Shown: positions 44,308 to 51,714 of the stretch, in pieces
Numbering within the stretch: the first letter of the stretch is position 1
Layout of the letters: every line of letters begins with the position of its first letter
Origin: Saprospiraceae bacterium
GTDB lineage: Bacteria > Bacteroidota > Bacteroidia > Chitinophagales > Saprospiraceae
Length of the DNA: 64,000 nt
Reading direction: 5' to 3'
Assembly (NCBI GenBank): GCA_029263015.1
Contig: JAJCYI010000160.1
Coordinates: 62,001 to 126,000 of the forward strand
The notes under the pieces: model-generated
The model's input: only the letters and a program-made list of their open reading frames with translations
Database searches by the model: none
Told to the model about the DNA's origin: nothing
Made by a program: the position numbers and the translations under genes

Positions 44308-44374
44308 TCGTTTGTAAACATCTGATTATCAATATCAAAAAAGGCCTTTCCGATCTGGAAGGGCCTTTTTTTTT
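44282..44374 (+). promoter_or_regulatory. Cysteine-responsive transcription attenuator (antiterminator and terminator)
   Basis: The terminator is a 15-bp stem (44337-44351 with 44357-44371, one G-U pair, 5-nt loop) ending in nine T. Segment 44282-44289 (GGAAAGGC), 13 nt past the last Cys codon, is fully complementary to 44344-44351 (GCCTTTCC) in the terminator's left arm. A ribosome stalled on the Cys run would leave 44282-44289 free to pair and block termination; one reaching the stop codon at 44305 would cover it and let the terminator form. The geometry is what classical attenuators require; the mechanism is inferred. Confidence 0.8.
44337..44374 (+). terminator. Intrinsic terminator in the cys leader
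   Basis: Stem AAAAAAGGCCTTTCC with its near-perfect complement, loop GATCT, followed by an uninterrupted T tract. No rightward gene other than the leader ORF precedes it, so it must act on the leader transcript. Confidence 0.9.
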
Positions 44375-44385
44375 GTGCCTGTTGA

Positions 44386-44446
44386 GAGGGGTCAGGAGTC
44401 AGTAAGACTATACCATTGTTCAATAAGGCCTGACTCCTGACCCCTC
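44386..44446. repeat. Heptamer-type inverted repeat before cysM
   Basis: GAGGGGTCAGGAGTCA at 44386-44401 is matched perfectly by its complement at 44431-44446. The units are the GGGGTCA/GGAGTCA heptamers also present at 1263-1314 and 17410-17480. Confidence 0.75.
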
Positions 44447-44461
44447 AAAAAAAATAACAAA

Positions 44462-45403
44462 ATGACTGCTACACTTGATTTAAAAATATCGCCACTTGAA
44501 GAAAAGATACGCCACACAGGCAAGCTTGTTGGCAAAACACCTTTGATTGAAATAAAAAACCTGTTCCAAAAACCGGGTATTAGGCTTTTTGCCAAACTGG
44601 AATGGCAGCAAATAGGCGGCAGCGTTAAGTCAAGGCCAGCATTCCACATCATTAAGAACGCTTTGAGGAACGGCCTTCTGGGCGGTGGGCAACATCTGCT
44701 TGATGCAACGAGTGGCAATACTGGTATCGCTTATGCTTCCATTGGGACCGCCCTGGGAGTCCCTGTCACGCTTTGTTTGCCAGAAAACGCTTCCTCGGAA
44801 CGAAAACAGTTATTGACTGCCCTCGGCGCAAATATCATTTTCACTTCAAAATTTGATGGAACGGATGGCGCCCAGCTAATAGCAAAGGAGCTTCATAAGG
44901 AACACCCTGACCGATATTATTACGCCGATCAATACGCCAACGATTTCAATTGGCGGTCACACTATGAAACCACAGCGCCTGAAATCTGGAAACAAACCCG
45001 TGGGAAAATCACCCATTTTGTGGCTGGGCTTGGCACCACAGGCACTTTTACGGGCACAGGAAGGGCACTCCGCAAATTCAACAGCAATATTAAATTGATC
45101 GCGCTCCAACCCGGCAACCCAATGCACGGCATGGAAGGTTGGAAGCACCTTGAAACAGCCATTGTTCCAAAAATTTACGACGATTCGATTGCAGATCGAA
45201 TATTGGAGGTAGAAACATTGGATGCATATGATATGATGAAACAAATTGCACAGAAAGAGGGCCTGCTCATTAGCCCTTCTGCGGCTGCCAATTTACTTGG
45301 AGCGATTAAAGTAGCTGATGAGATTGAAGATGGGGTCATCGTCACTGTTTTTGCCGACTCCGCTGATAAATATTCCGAGGTGATGGCGCATGTGTTTGAG
45401 TGA
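44462..45403 (+). CDS. cysM: Cysteine synthase, CysM-type, probably CysO-thiocarboxylate dependent
   Basis: PLP-dependent enzyme of 313 residues that builds cysteine from an activated serine and sulfide or a protein thiocarboxylate. Hallmarks are the PLP lysine in GGSVKSRPA (about 58-66), the phosphate/substrate loop DATSGNTGIAYA, GLGTTGTFTGTGR, and the C-terminal LISPSAAANLLGA. Clustering with a JAMM protease, a ThiS-like carrier and an E1-like enzyme points to the CysO pathway of Mycobacterium tuberculosis, in which CysM uses O-phosphoserine and CysO-COSH. Which serine ester is used here cannot be read from sequence. It is the first gene behind the Cys leader attenuator. Confidence 0.93.
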   Translation: MTATLDLKISPLEEKIRHTGKLVGKTPLIEIKNLFQKPGIRLFAKLEWQQIGGSVKSRPAFHIIKNALRNGLLGGGQHLLDATSGNTGIAYASIGTALGVPVTLCLPENASSERKQLLTALGANIIFTSKFDGTDGAQLIAKELHKEHPDRYYYADQYANDFNWRSHYETTAPEIWKQTRGKITHFVAGLGTTGTFTGTGRALRKFNSNIKLIALQPGNPMHGMEGWKHLETAIVPKIYDDSIADRILEVETLDAYDMMKQIAQKEGLLISPSAAANLLGAIKVADEIEDGVIVTVFADSADKYSEVMAHVFE

Positions 45404-45410
45404 TGAGTTT

Positions 45411-45640
45411 TGAATGGTGAATGGTGAATGGTGAATGGTGGATGGTGAATGGTGGATGGTGAATGGTGAATGGTGAATGGCGAATGGCGAATGGTGAATG
45501 GTGAATGGCGAATGGCGAATGGCGAATGGCGAATGGTGAATGGCGAATGGCGAATGGCGAATGGCGAATGGCGAATGGTGAATGGTGAATGGTGAATGGC
45601 GAATGGTGAATGGCGAATGGTGAATGGCGAATGGCGAATT
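45411..45640. repeat. 32 exact-period heptamers (TGAATGG/CGAATGG) inside the cys operon
   Basis: From 45411 to 45634 there are 32 consecutive 7-bp units, TGAATGG, CGAATGG or (twice) TGGATGG, plus a partial unit, with no indel. The tract fills the gap between cysM and the JAMM gene. As tandem DNA it should be length-variable; as mRNA it is an unstructured, G-rich spacer of about 225 nt. Confidence 0.95.
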
Positions 45641-45684
45641 TTAAGTTCTGATAATCAATATTATAAATATAAATTATTATATAA

Positions 45685-46143
45685 ATGGAAAAATACGGAA
45701 TCATAGTAAGTAGAGAAGCTGAAACGGTCATTCGACATCATGGGCGGGAGGCATTTCCAAATGAATGTTGTGGTTTTTTGTACGGAAAAGAAGACAAGGA
45801 AAGGATTGTATTGCTGGCTATTCCAGTAGCCAATAATAAGGAAGGTGACCAAAAACGACGATTCGAGATTTCACCATTCGATTACATGAAAGCGGAGCAA
45901 TACGCACTTAAAAATAATTTGCAATTGCTGGGGGTTTATCACTCCCATCCTAACCATCCAGCCATTGCTTCAAAACATGACTTGGCTGTGGCAATGCCTT
46001 ATTTTTCTTATGTAATCGTATCGGTCATGGACGGTGAGGCTGTTGGTTTGAAATCATGGAGATTGACTGAAGCTCCAGAAAAATCTTTTCAGGAAGAAGC
46101 GATTAAAACAGAACACGAATTCATCTTAAGTAGTCGAGTTTAA
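45685..46143 (+). CDS. JAMM/MPN+ metalloprotease (Mec-like) of the CysO pathway
   Basis: Zinc isopeptidase-like protein of 152 residues with a complete JAMM motif: Glu in PNECCGFLYG, then HSHPNHPAIASKHD (His-x-His-x7-Ser-x2-Asp). In M. tuberculosis the equivalent Mec+ releases cysteine from the CysO-Cys adduct; in the Pseudomonas quinolobactin pathway QbsD, also JAMM, trims residues after the carrier's Gly-Gly. Here both jobs are plausible because the carrier encoded next ends Gly-Gly-Cys-Cys-Cys. The ATG follows AAATATAAATTATTATATAA, an A-rich leader. Confidence 0.92.
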   Translation: MEKYGIIVSREAETVIRHHGREAFPNECCGFLYGKEDKERIVLLAIPVANNKEGDQKRRFEISPFDYMKAEQYALKNNLQLLGVYHSHPNHPAIASKHDLAVAMPYFSYVIVSVMDGEAVGLKSWRLTEAPEKSFQEEAIKTEHEFILSSRV

Positions 46144-46332
46144 ATAGTTTCCAGTTTTTAGCGAGTTGAATTTTTTGAAGAGCAAGGCAAAAATTTTTAG
46201 CATAGCCAAGCTACGTTCAAAATTTTTAACGCCGCTATTCGGAAAAAGCAGCCGATAAAAGCGGAAATGATTTAACCTCGGCTACTTAAATATCTGAGTA
46301 TCAAATTTTTAAACTAAATAACAAAAATTATC
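46144..46332. repeat. Spacer with a dispersed-repeat-like palindrome
   Basis: Between the JAMM and cysO genes lies GCATAGCCAAGCTACG (about 46199-46214), flanked by AAAAATTTTT-type arms and a GCGAG…CTATTCGG stretch. The MITE at 60790-60972 carries a related core (CGTAGCTAAAGCTATGC, about 60885-60901), so a dispersed family is likely. No gene seen. Confidence 0.45.
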
Positions 46333-46614
46333 ATGGCAAAAATTATCATTCCAACGCCTTTGCGTAAATTTACCGACAATGCCGGTATTTTTGAAACAAA
46401 TGGCTCGACTGTAAAAGAAGCAATCAAAGACCTGACTTCAGTCCATAGTGGCTTGACCAGGCATTTGCTTGACGACAAATTCAAGATACGTTCCTTTATC
46501 AAAGTGTATCTTGGCGAAAATGACATCAACTCGCTCCAACATGAAGAAACTTCCATCTCGAACGATTCAGTTATCAGCATTGTCCCTGCCATCGCCGGTG
46601 GCTGCTGCTGCTGA
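46333..46614 (+). CDS. cysO: CysO-like sulfur carrier with a Gly-Gly-Cys-Cys-Cys C terminus
   Basis: ThiS/MoaD-type ubiquitin-like sulfur carrier of 93 residues (MAKIIIPTPLRKFTDN, then TVKEAIKDLTS, KVYLGENDINSLQ and SIVPAIAGG). Carriers of this family must end in free Gly-Gly, whose carboxylate is adenylated and converted to thiocarboxylate. This one continues with three Cys codons (TGC TGC TGC) before TGA, so the primary product is capped and presumably inactive until trimmed, most likely by the adjacent JAMM protease. It lies between the JAMM gene and the E1-like gene, completing a CysO set. The fold and partner set are clear; the processing step is inferred. Confidence 0.9.
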   Translation: MAKIIIPTPLRKFTDNAGIFETNGSTVKEAIKDLTSVHSGLTRHLLDDKFKIRSFIKVYLGENDINSLQHEETSISNDSVISIVPAIAGGCCC

Positions 46615-46733
46615 AACGAGCACCAGCCTCGCCTATGAGCTTGACCCGGGCCCATTTTGAAATCAAAAAATGCAATTACCTAAAAACCAAGAGATTGACC
46701 TAATTTTCCTAATTTCTCAATTTCCAATAAATC

Positions 46734-47879
46734 ATGCACCAAAACACAAATAAATTAAGTTCCGTAGAATTGTCCCGTTATGCCCGGCACATCACCATTC
46801 CGGAATTTGGGATGGAAGGGCAGCTAAAATTGAAAGAAGCCAAAGTCCTGGTCATTGGTTCTGGCGGCCTCGGAAGCCCGGTTTTGCTATATCTGGCAGC
46901 AGCGGGAGTTGGCCACATTGGCATCGTAGATTTCGATATTGTGGAGGACAGCAACCTACAGCGACAAGTCCTTTTTAATGTGAACGACGTCGGCAAGTTC
47001 AAAGCCGAGACAGCCAAGGCGCGCCTGGAAGCCCTCAACCCGTATATTGACATCGCCGTTTACGAAACCCGCTTTAGCACAGAAAATGCCCGCGAACTGG
47101 TCCAGCAATACGATGTGGTCGCTGACGGAACGGACAATTTTCCAACCCGCTATTTGGTCAACGACGCTTGTGTGCTGGAAGGGAAAACCAATGTCTATGC
47201 TTCCATTTTTCAGTTTGAAGGGCAGGTCTCCGTTTTCAATTACCTCAAAGAAGACGGAACCCGGGGTCCTAATTACCGGGACTTGTTTCCAGAACCGCCG
47301 CCTCCAGGCTTAGTGCCGAACTGCGCAGAAGGCGGCGTACTTGGTGTGTTGCCCGGCATAATCGGCTCCATGCAAGCAAGTGAAGTAATTAAAGTTATCA
47401 CTGGCGTAGGCGAGCCTTTAGTGGGCAGGTTATTTCTTTTTGATGCAGCAAACTTCACGACGCGGATTTTGAAAGTGAGCAACAATCCGGCAACAAAAAT
47501 AGAGGGACTTATCAACTATGAGCAGTTTTGCGGCATTGTACCACCTTCTGCTCAAAAAGCTGTCAAAGAAGTGAGCGTTCAGGAATTGAACGAGCTAATG
47601 ATAAAAGGAAATGATTTCCAACTTATTGATGTTCGCGAACCTTATGAATTTGACATTGCAAACCTTGATGGAGAATTAATTCCGCTCGCTTCTGTCACCT
47701 ATGCAGCCAATAAAATTTCACGCGATAAAAAAGTAATTATTTATTGTCGGAGTGGCGTGCGCAGCGCCAATGCCATCCGTGAATTAGAAACTCTTTTTGG
47801 TTTTGGAAACCTATATAATTTAAAAGGTGGAATATTGGCGTGGTCAAAAGAAATTGATAGCAGTGTTCCTACTTATTGA
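46734..47879 (+). CDS. moeZ: MoeZ-like E1 adenylyltransferase/sulfurtransferase with rhodanese domain
   Basis: Activates the sulfur carrier: adenylates its C-terminal Gly and transfers sulfur to make the thiocarboxylate. The 381-residue protein has a ThiF/MoeB domain (SRYARHITIPEFGMEGQLKL, nucleotide-binding GSGGLGSPVLLYLAAAG, ADGTDNFPTRYLVND) and a C-terminal rhodanese domain from about 280 with active-site Cys in IYCRSGVRS. The CxxC pairs that bind zinc in many MoeB proteins are not visible (NYRDLFPEPPPPG, EQFCGI). It closes the operon; a terminator follows at 47929. Confidence 0.93.
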   Translation: MHQNTNKLSSVELSRYARHITIPEFGMEGQLKLKEAKVLVIGSGGLGSPVLLYLAAAGVGHIGIVDFDIVEDSNLQRQVLFNVNDVGKFKAETAKARLEALNPYIDIAVYETRFSTENARELVQQYDVVADGTDNFPTRYLVNDACVLEGKTNVYASIFQFEGQVSVFNYLKEDGTRGPNYRDLFPEPPPPGLVPNCAEGGVLGVLPGIIGSMQASEVIKVITGVGEPLVGRLFLFDAANFTTRILKVSNNPATKIEGLINYEQFCGIVPPSAQKAVKEVSVQELNELMIKGNDFQLIDVREPYEFDIANLDGELIPLASVTYAANKISRDKKVIIYCRSGVRSANAIRELETLFGFGNLYNLKGGILAWSKEIDSSVPTY

Positions 47880-47880
47880 A

Positions 47881-47925
47881 GTAGTTATTAGTTATTAGTT
47901 ATTAGTTATTAGTTATTAGTTATTT
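47881..47925. repeat. 7-bp-period repeat (TTATTAG units)
   Basis: Six TTATTAG-type heptamers follow the moeZ stop codon directly. The complementary form CTAATAACTAATAACTAA occurs at 48288-48306, at the other end of the same intergenic region. Confidence 0.8.
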
Positions 47926-47928
47926 ACA

Positions 47929-47964
47929 AAAAAAGCGACAAATCATACAAGTTGTCGCTTTTTT
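47929..47964 (+). terminator. Terminator of the cys operon
   Basis: A 13-bp stem (47929-47941 with 47952-47964, core GCGACAA/TTGTCGC), 10-nt loop, with A and T runs on the two sides; probably bidirectional. Confidence 0.85.
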
Positions 47965-48099
47965 GTTAAACATTTACATTTCTAATTACATTACATCATA
48001 TAATTTTTATAATTTTTTTGTATAAAACTGATTGTCTGTATTTTAAAATAATGAAAAAACAATTTTCAATTTTATTTAATAAGTATTTAATTTCAGAAT

Positions 48100-48162
48100 T
48101 CCCGAACATTTTTCCAAAAGGATGGGAATTAAATTCCCATCCTTTTGGAAAAATGTTCGGGA
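48100..48162. repeat. Perfect 63-bp palindrome (31-bp arms, 1-nt centre)
   Basis: The arms TCCCGAACATTTTTCCAAAA-GGATGGGAATT and their exact complement meet around a single A at 48131. It lies between convergent moeZ and the deaminase gene, some 135 bp past the moeZ terminator. It is much longer than an ordinary terminator and would extrude as a cruciform or form a very stable RNA hairpin. Confidence 0.9.
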
Positions 48163-48311
48163 CAAAACACAACTTGTCTTGAATAATTAAAAGTACTGTC
48201 AAAAAATAATTAAACGAAACAGAAGTACTATACTTTCAATAATTAATGAAATGGTCATTTTAAATAAATATAAACCAATTCCATATCCTAATAACTAATA
48301 ACTAATTTAAA

Positions 48312-48782
48312 TCAATAAACTATTTTATCTTCTTTTTCTTTCCATTCTTTAAAAGCCTCCAACCCTTCATCTCTCATTAATTGAACGGCAGGTATTTTTC
48401 TTTCAGCAAGCGGTAATTCCATTTCTTTATAAATAAAATCATCGTCGAAATCGATCGCTGTTGCATCGGCTTTTGTACAGGCATAAAATACCTTTTCCGG
48501 CCTTGCCCAATAAATTGCTCCGAGACACATTGGGCAGGGTTCACAAGAGGTGTATAATACGCAATCATCCAATTGAAAATGCCCTAAATGTTTACAGGCG
48601 TCCCGAATTGCAACGACCTCAGCATGGGCAGTTGGATCGTTGCTGGAAGCAACCCGGTTGTTTCCCCGTCCGATGATTTTTTCATCTTTTACCACCACTG
48701 CTCCAAACGGCCCTCCTATTCCATTCCTCATGCCATCGGTGGCGAGGCGGATTGCTTCTTTCATAAAGTCCTTGTGTGACAT
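48312..48782 (-). CDS. Nucleoside/guanine deaminase of the CDA superfamily
   Basis: Zinc deaminase of 156 residues with the catalytic HAEVVAIRDAC (His and Glu) and TSCEPCPMCLGAIYWA (two Cys zinc ligands). The spacing and the Asp-rich C-terminal half (DATAIDFDDDFIYKEMELPLAERKIP) fit guanine deaminase-like proteins better than tRNA adenosine deaminase TadA, but the substrate is not certain. It is monocistronic and ends 150 bp from the long palindrome. Confidence 0.88.
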   Translation of the reverse strand: MSHKDFMKEAIRLATDGMRNGIGGPFGAVVVKDEKIIGRGNNRVASSNDPTAHAEVVAIRDACKHLGHFQLDDCVLYTSCEPCPMCLGAIYWARPEKVFYACTKADATAIDFDDDFIYKEMELPLAERKIPAVQLMRDEGLEAFKEWKEKEDKIVY

Positions 48783-49055
48783 AGTTTTTCAATTTCAATT
48801 TTTATTAAACTTTCCAAAAATAACCGTTTTCATCCAAACTACTATCTTTAGCCCCGTTTCAGATTTGGCAGTGATAGTTGAGGAACGCCAAACTGCTCAC
48901 AAAATAAATAATAACTGGAATTTTGACATTAAAGACTATACAATACATTTTAAACGATTTATCAAAAAATCATTTCATAAGTTATTGATAATCAAATATT
49001 TTTTAATTCTAACGTCTATTTTGTCTAATGTCATAAGTCCAGTAAACCAATAAAC

Positions 49056-50444
49056 ATGGAACCTATTTTCACGAACGATGCAGTAGTTTTCGGTTTCCTT
49101 GCGCTAGTGCTGGGGCTAATTTTTTATACTTCAAAATTGGCCGGCTGGCAAAAATTCTACGGGATCATCCCAACCTTGGTGCTCTGTTACTTCGTCCCCG
49201 CCTTTTTGTATTGGCCACTGGGCCTCATTGCGCCAGAATGGTTTGACAATGACCTATTGGCATTTTTGGCCGAACGCGGCATACAGATGCCCGAAGGTAT
49301 GTCATTTGCCCAAATTGGGGAATGGCTGAGGGCCAACGGCATCGACAAAACCGACTATGGCCAATTTAAAGGAAAAAGCCAACTCTACTTTATGGCTTCT
49401 CGGTATTTGTTGCCAGCCAGCCTTTTGCTCTTATGCATCAGCATCGACCTGAAAGGCATCAAGCGGCTCGGCAACAAAGCGTTGATTATGTTTTTCACAG
49501 CTACCATAGGCATTATCCTGGGCGGCCCGATTGCACTTCTTTTGATTTCTTATGTTGCACCAGCGGGCTTCATCCCTGCCACTCCTGATGAAATTTGGAG
49601 GGGGCTTTCAACCATTGCCGGGAGCTGGATTGGTGGTGGTGCCAACCAAGCTGCCATGAAAGAGATATTCGATGTCGGCGATTCTTTGTTTGGTACAATG
49701 GTGATCGTGGACGTGTTGGTGGCCAACATTTGGATGGCATTTCTCCTTTACGGGGCAAGCATTTCTGATAAACTTGACTTGAAATTGAAAGCCGATAATT
49801 CTGCCATAACTGATTTAAAAAACAAAATAGCTGCTTACCGGGCCAGTATAGAACGAGTCCCGAATACCCGGCATATGTTCTTGATATTGGCTGTAGCTTT
49901 CTTTGGAGTCGCACTTTCCCACATGGTATCCGATGTGGTGGTGCCGTGGCTTACCAACAATCACAAAGCAGCGCTGGAGGCCGTTCGGCTCGACTCTTTG
50001 ATGAGTGGTTTCTTCTGGATCGTGGTCGTTTCAACCACCGTTGGCCTCGCGCTATCATTTACAAAAGCAAAACAGCTGGAAGGGGTCGGCGCCTCCAATT
50101 GGGGAAGCCTTTTCATTTACGTACTCGTGGCTACCATTGGCATGAAAATGAACGTGGGCGAAATATTCCAGAACATTGGCCTGTTCGCTATCGGGATCGT
50201 TTGGATGTTGGTGCATGTGGGGCTATTGCTTTTAGTTGCAAAAATTATCCGGGCACCATTTTTCTTTGTTGCAGTGGGTAGCCAGGCCAATGTCGGAGGG
50301 GCCGCTTCTGCTCCGATCGTTGCCGCTGCATTTAGTCCTTCTTTGGCCCCGGTTGGCGTATTGATGGCGGTGTTGGGATATGCGTTAGGAACATACGGAG
50401 CTCTGGTCTGTGCTTATTTGATGCAGGGAGTAGCAGGTGGGTAG
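49056..50444 (+). CDS. DUF819-family membrane protein (putative transporter)
   Basis: Integral membrane protein of 462 residues with about twelve helices, in the DUF819 family. Typical segments are DLKGIKRLGNKALIMFFTATIGIILGGP, GLSTIAGSWIGGGANQAAMKE and the C-terminal VGSQANVGGAASAPIVAAAFSPSLAPVGVLMAVLGYALGTY. The family resembles sodium-coupled transporters, but the substrate is unknown. About 270 bp of AT-rich DNA with no other visible feature precede it; a very long hairpin follows. Confidence 0.9.
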   Translation: MEPIFTNDAVVFGFLALVLGLIFYTSKLAGWQKFYGIIPTLVLCYFVPAFLYWPLGLIAPEWFDNDLLAFLAERGIQMPEGMSFAQIGEWLRANGIDKTDYGQFKGKSQLYFMASRYLLPASLLLLCISIDLKGIKRLGNKALIMFFTATIGIILGGPIALLLISYVAPAGFIPATPDEIWRGLSTIAGSWIGGGANQAAMKEIFDVGDSLFGTMVIVDVLVANIWMAFLLYGASISDKLDLKLKADNSAITDLKNKIAAYRASIERVPNTRHMFLILAVAFFGVALSHMVSDVVVPWLTNNHKAALEAVRLDSLMSGFFWIVVVSTTVGLALSFTKAKQLEGVGASNWGSLFIYVLVATIGMKMNVGEIFQNIGLFAIGIVWMLVHVGLLLLVAKIIRAPFFFVAVGSQANVGGAASAPIVAAAFSPSLAPVGVLMAVLGYALGTYGALVCAYLMQGVAGG

Positions 50445-50454
50445 GGTATGGGGA

Positions 50455-50522
50455 GACCCCGTCAGGTTGTTTTTTTTAATACGTTGTCCTCAACGTATTA
50501 AAAAAAACAACCTGACAGGTCT
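50455..50522. terminator. 26-bp perfect hairpin between convergent genes
   Basis: GTCAGGTTGTTTTTTTTAAT-ACGTTG (50461-50486) pairs perfectly with 50491-50516 around a TCCT loop, extended by an AGACC/GGTCT outer pair. The right edge touches the rnc stop codon. It can terminate both converging transcripts; its length and GACCTGTCAGGTT ends suggest a dispersed palindrome used as a terminator. Confidence 0.8.
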
Positions 50523-51400
50523 TAGTCCGAAACAGCATAATCTTTCCTGAATTTTTCCTTTTCCTTATTATCGGCATCCTTCGCATCGTGAACTATCTTA
50601 ATGCCAAGCTGCCGCATAGCCCTCTGAGATGCAGTCTGTTCCGCACTTTTTTTGTTGAAATCGTCGGCTGTTGCTATCTTCTCGCCATCCACCAGAACCG
50701 CTACTTTAAAGCGGTCACGTTTCTCGAACTTGTACCTCGCAACGAGTTTATAAGCAACCGTCTGGCCGTTCTTCTGGCACCACTCCAACAACTGGCTTTT
50801 ATAGTTATCGTCATAGCTTTCCAGTTCATGCACGTTCAAATAATTTCGCAGGATTTTGTTGACGATAAAATCGGTGGTGCCCATGTACCCTCTTTCGAGA
50901 TACACGGCCCCGACCAAGGCTTCCACCGCATTGCCCAACATGGATCGACTCAGCCGGGTCTGACTGTATTCCTGCAACAGGACGTCCAAGCCCATTTTGT
51001 CGCCAATATTGTTGAGCGTGCTACGCTTGACAATTTTTGACCTCATTTTGGTCAGAAACCCCTCATTGGCATTCGGGTATTTTTTGAAAAGGTATTCCGC
51101 CACGATTGTGCCCAGCACAGCATCTCCAAGGAACTCCAATCGTTCATTGTTTTGGATGGCATAAGCCTTATCAGATGGGTTTGACTTGTGCGAAAAAGCA
51201 AGTTTGAAAATGGAAAGTCCCGAAGGTGTGAAACCCACCAATGGCCTTAGCTTTGCTGCAAAATTTTTTTCGCTACTAAAAAAACGGTTGTGAAAACGAA
51301 GAAATAACCTTAGCAAAAGAGAAGATTTTTGTTGGTGACAAAATGGTATTGTAACTGGTACATACCAAGTCCATCCCTGTTTTGACAAACAGAACCACAT
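50522..51400 (-). CDS. rnc: Ribonuclease III
   Basis: Double-strand-specific endoribonuclease for rRNA and mRNA processing. The catalytic domain has the signature NERLEFLGDAVLG and the second acidic site GNAVEALVGAVYLERG; a C-terminal dsRNA-binding domain follows (YKSQLLEWCQKNG, then SAEQTASQRAMRQLG). The 292-residue frame begins MWFCLSKQGW; the first 28 residues do not look like other RNase III proteins, and a TTG near 51316 would give a more usual length. However, a perfect Shine-Dalgarno sequence sits just ahead of the ATG at 51400, so I keep that start. It is the third gene of the acpP-fabF-rnc order typical of Bacteroidota. Confidence 0.92.
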   Translation of the reverse strand: MWFCLSKQGWTWYVPVTIPFCHQQKSSLLLRLFLRFHNRFFSSEKNFAAKLRPLVGFTPSGLSIFKLAFSHKSNPSDKAYAIQNNERLEFLGDAVLGTIVAEYLFKKYPNANEGFLTKMRSKIVKRSTLNNIGDKMGLDVLLQEYSQTRLSRSMLGNAVEALVGAVYLERGYMGTTDFIVNKILRNYLNVHELESYDDNYKSQLLEWCQKNGQTVAYKLVARYKFEKRDRFKVAVLVDGEKIATADDFNKKSAEQTASQRAMRQLGIKIVHDAKDADNKEKEKFRKDYAVSD

Positions 51401-51403
51401 TAT

Positions 51404-51412
51404 ATCACCTCC
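51404..51412 (-). promoter_or_regulatory. Extended Shine-Dalgarno sequence before rnc
   Basis: On the minus strand GGAGGTGAT lies 3 nt before the ATG at 51400 (7 nt after GGAGG), a nine-base match to the 16S rRNA tail. Bacteroidota genes rarely use such sites, so it is unusual and decides the start. The rest of the roughly 310-bp gap to fabF (51413-51714) shows no gene. Confidence 0.65.
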
Positions 51413-51714
51413 AAATAGAAATGATAATTGAAGTTCAATGATTACCTATAAGTAATTGAAAACCAACAAGAAAGAAGGATGCTAAAGCGATTAGAAATGT
51501 GAAACGATTACCTTTTGCGGGTTATAGGTCAGGATTATTTCAAACATTAGAGCAACCCGTAACTCGCATTTTTAAAGGCATTGTTCTTTTCCTAATTGCA
51601 CCAGTATTCCTTTCGGACTATGTGGTTTTACAGTAAACGACATTTAAAGAACAGGCAAATAATATACCTTCATCAACAACCGCCCGTTCACGTACTGCTC
51701 GCTCACCTATATAT

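Noticed and set aside
45411-45640. Possible CRISPR array
   Set aside because: Units are 7 bp and contiguous, with no spacers.
45342-45731. A 129-codon leftward frame over the heptamer tract
   Set aside because: Its product is a monotone repeat (FAIRHSP-type) forced by the 7-bp period; no coding evidence.
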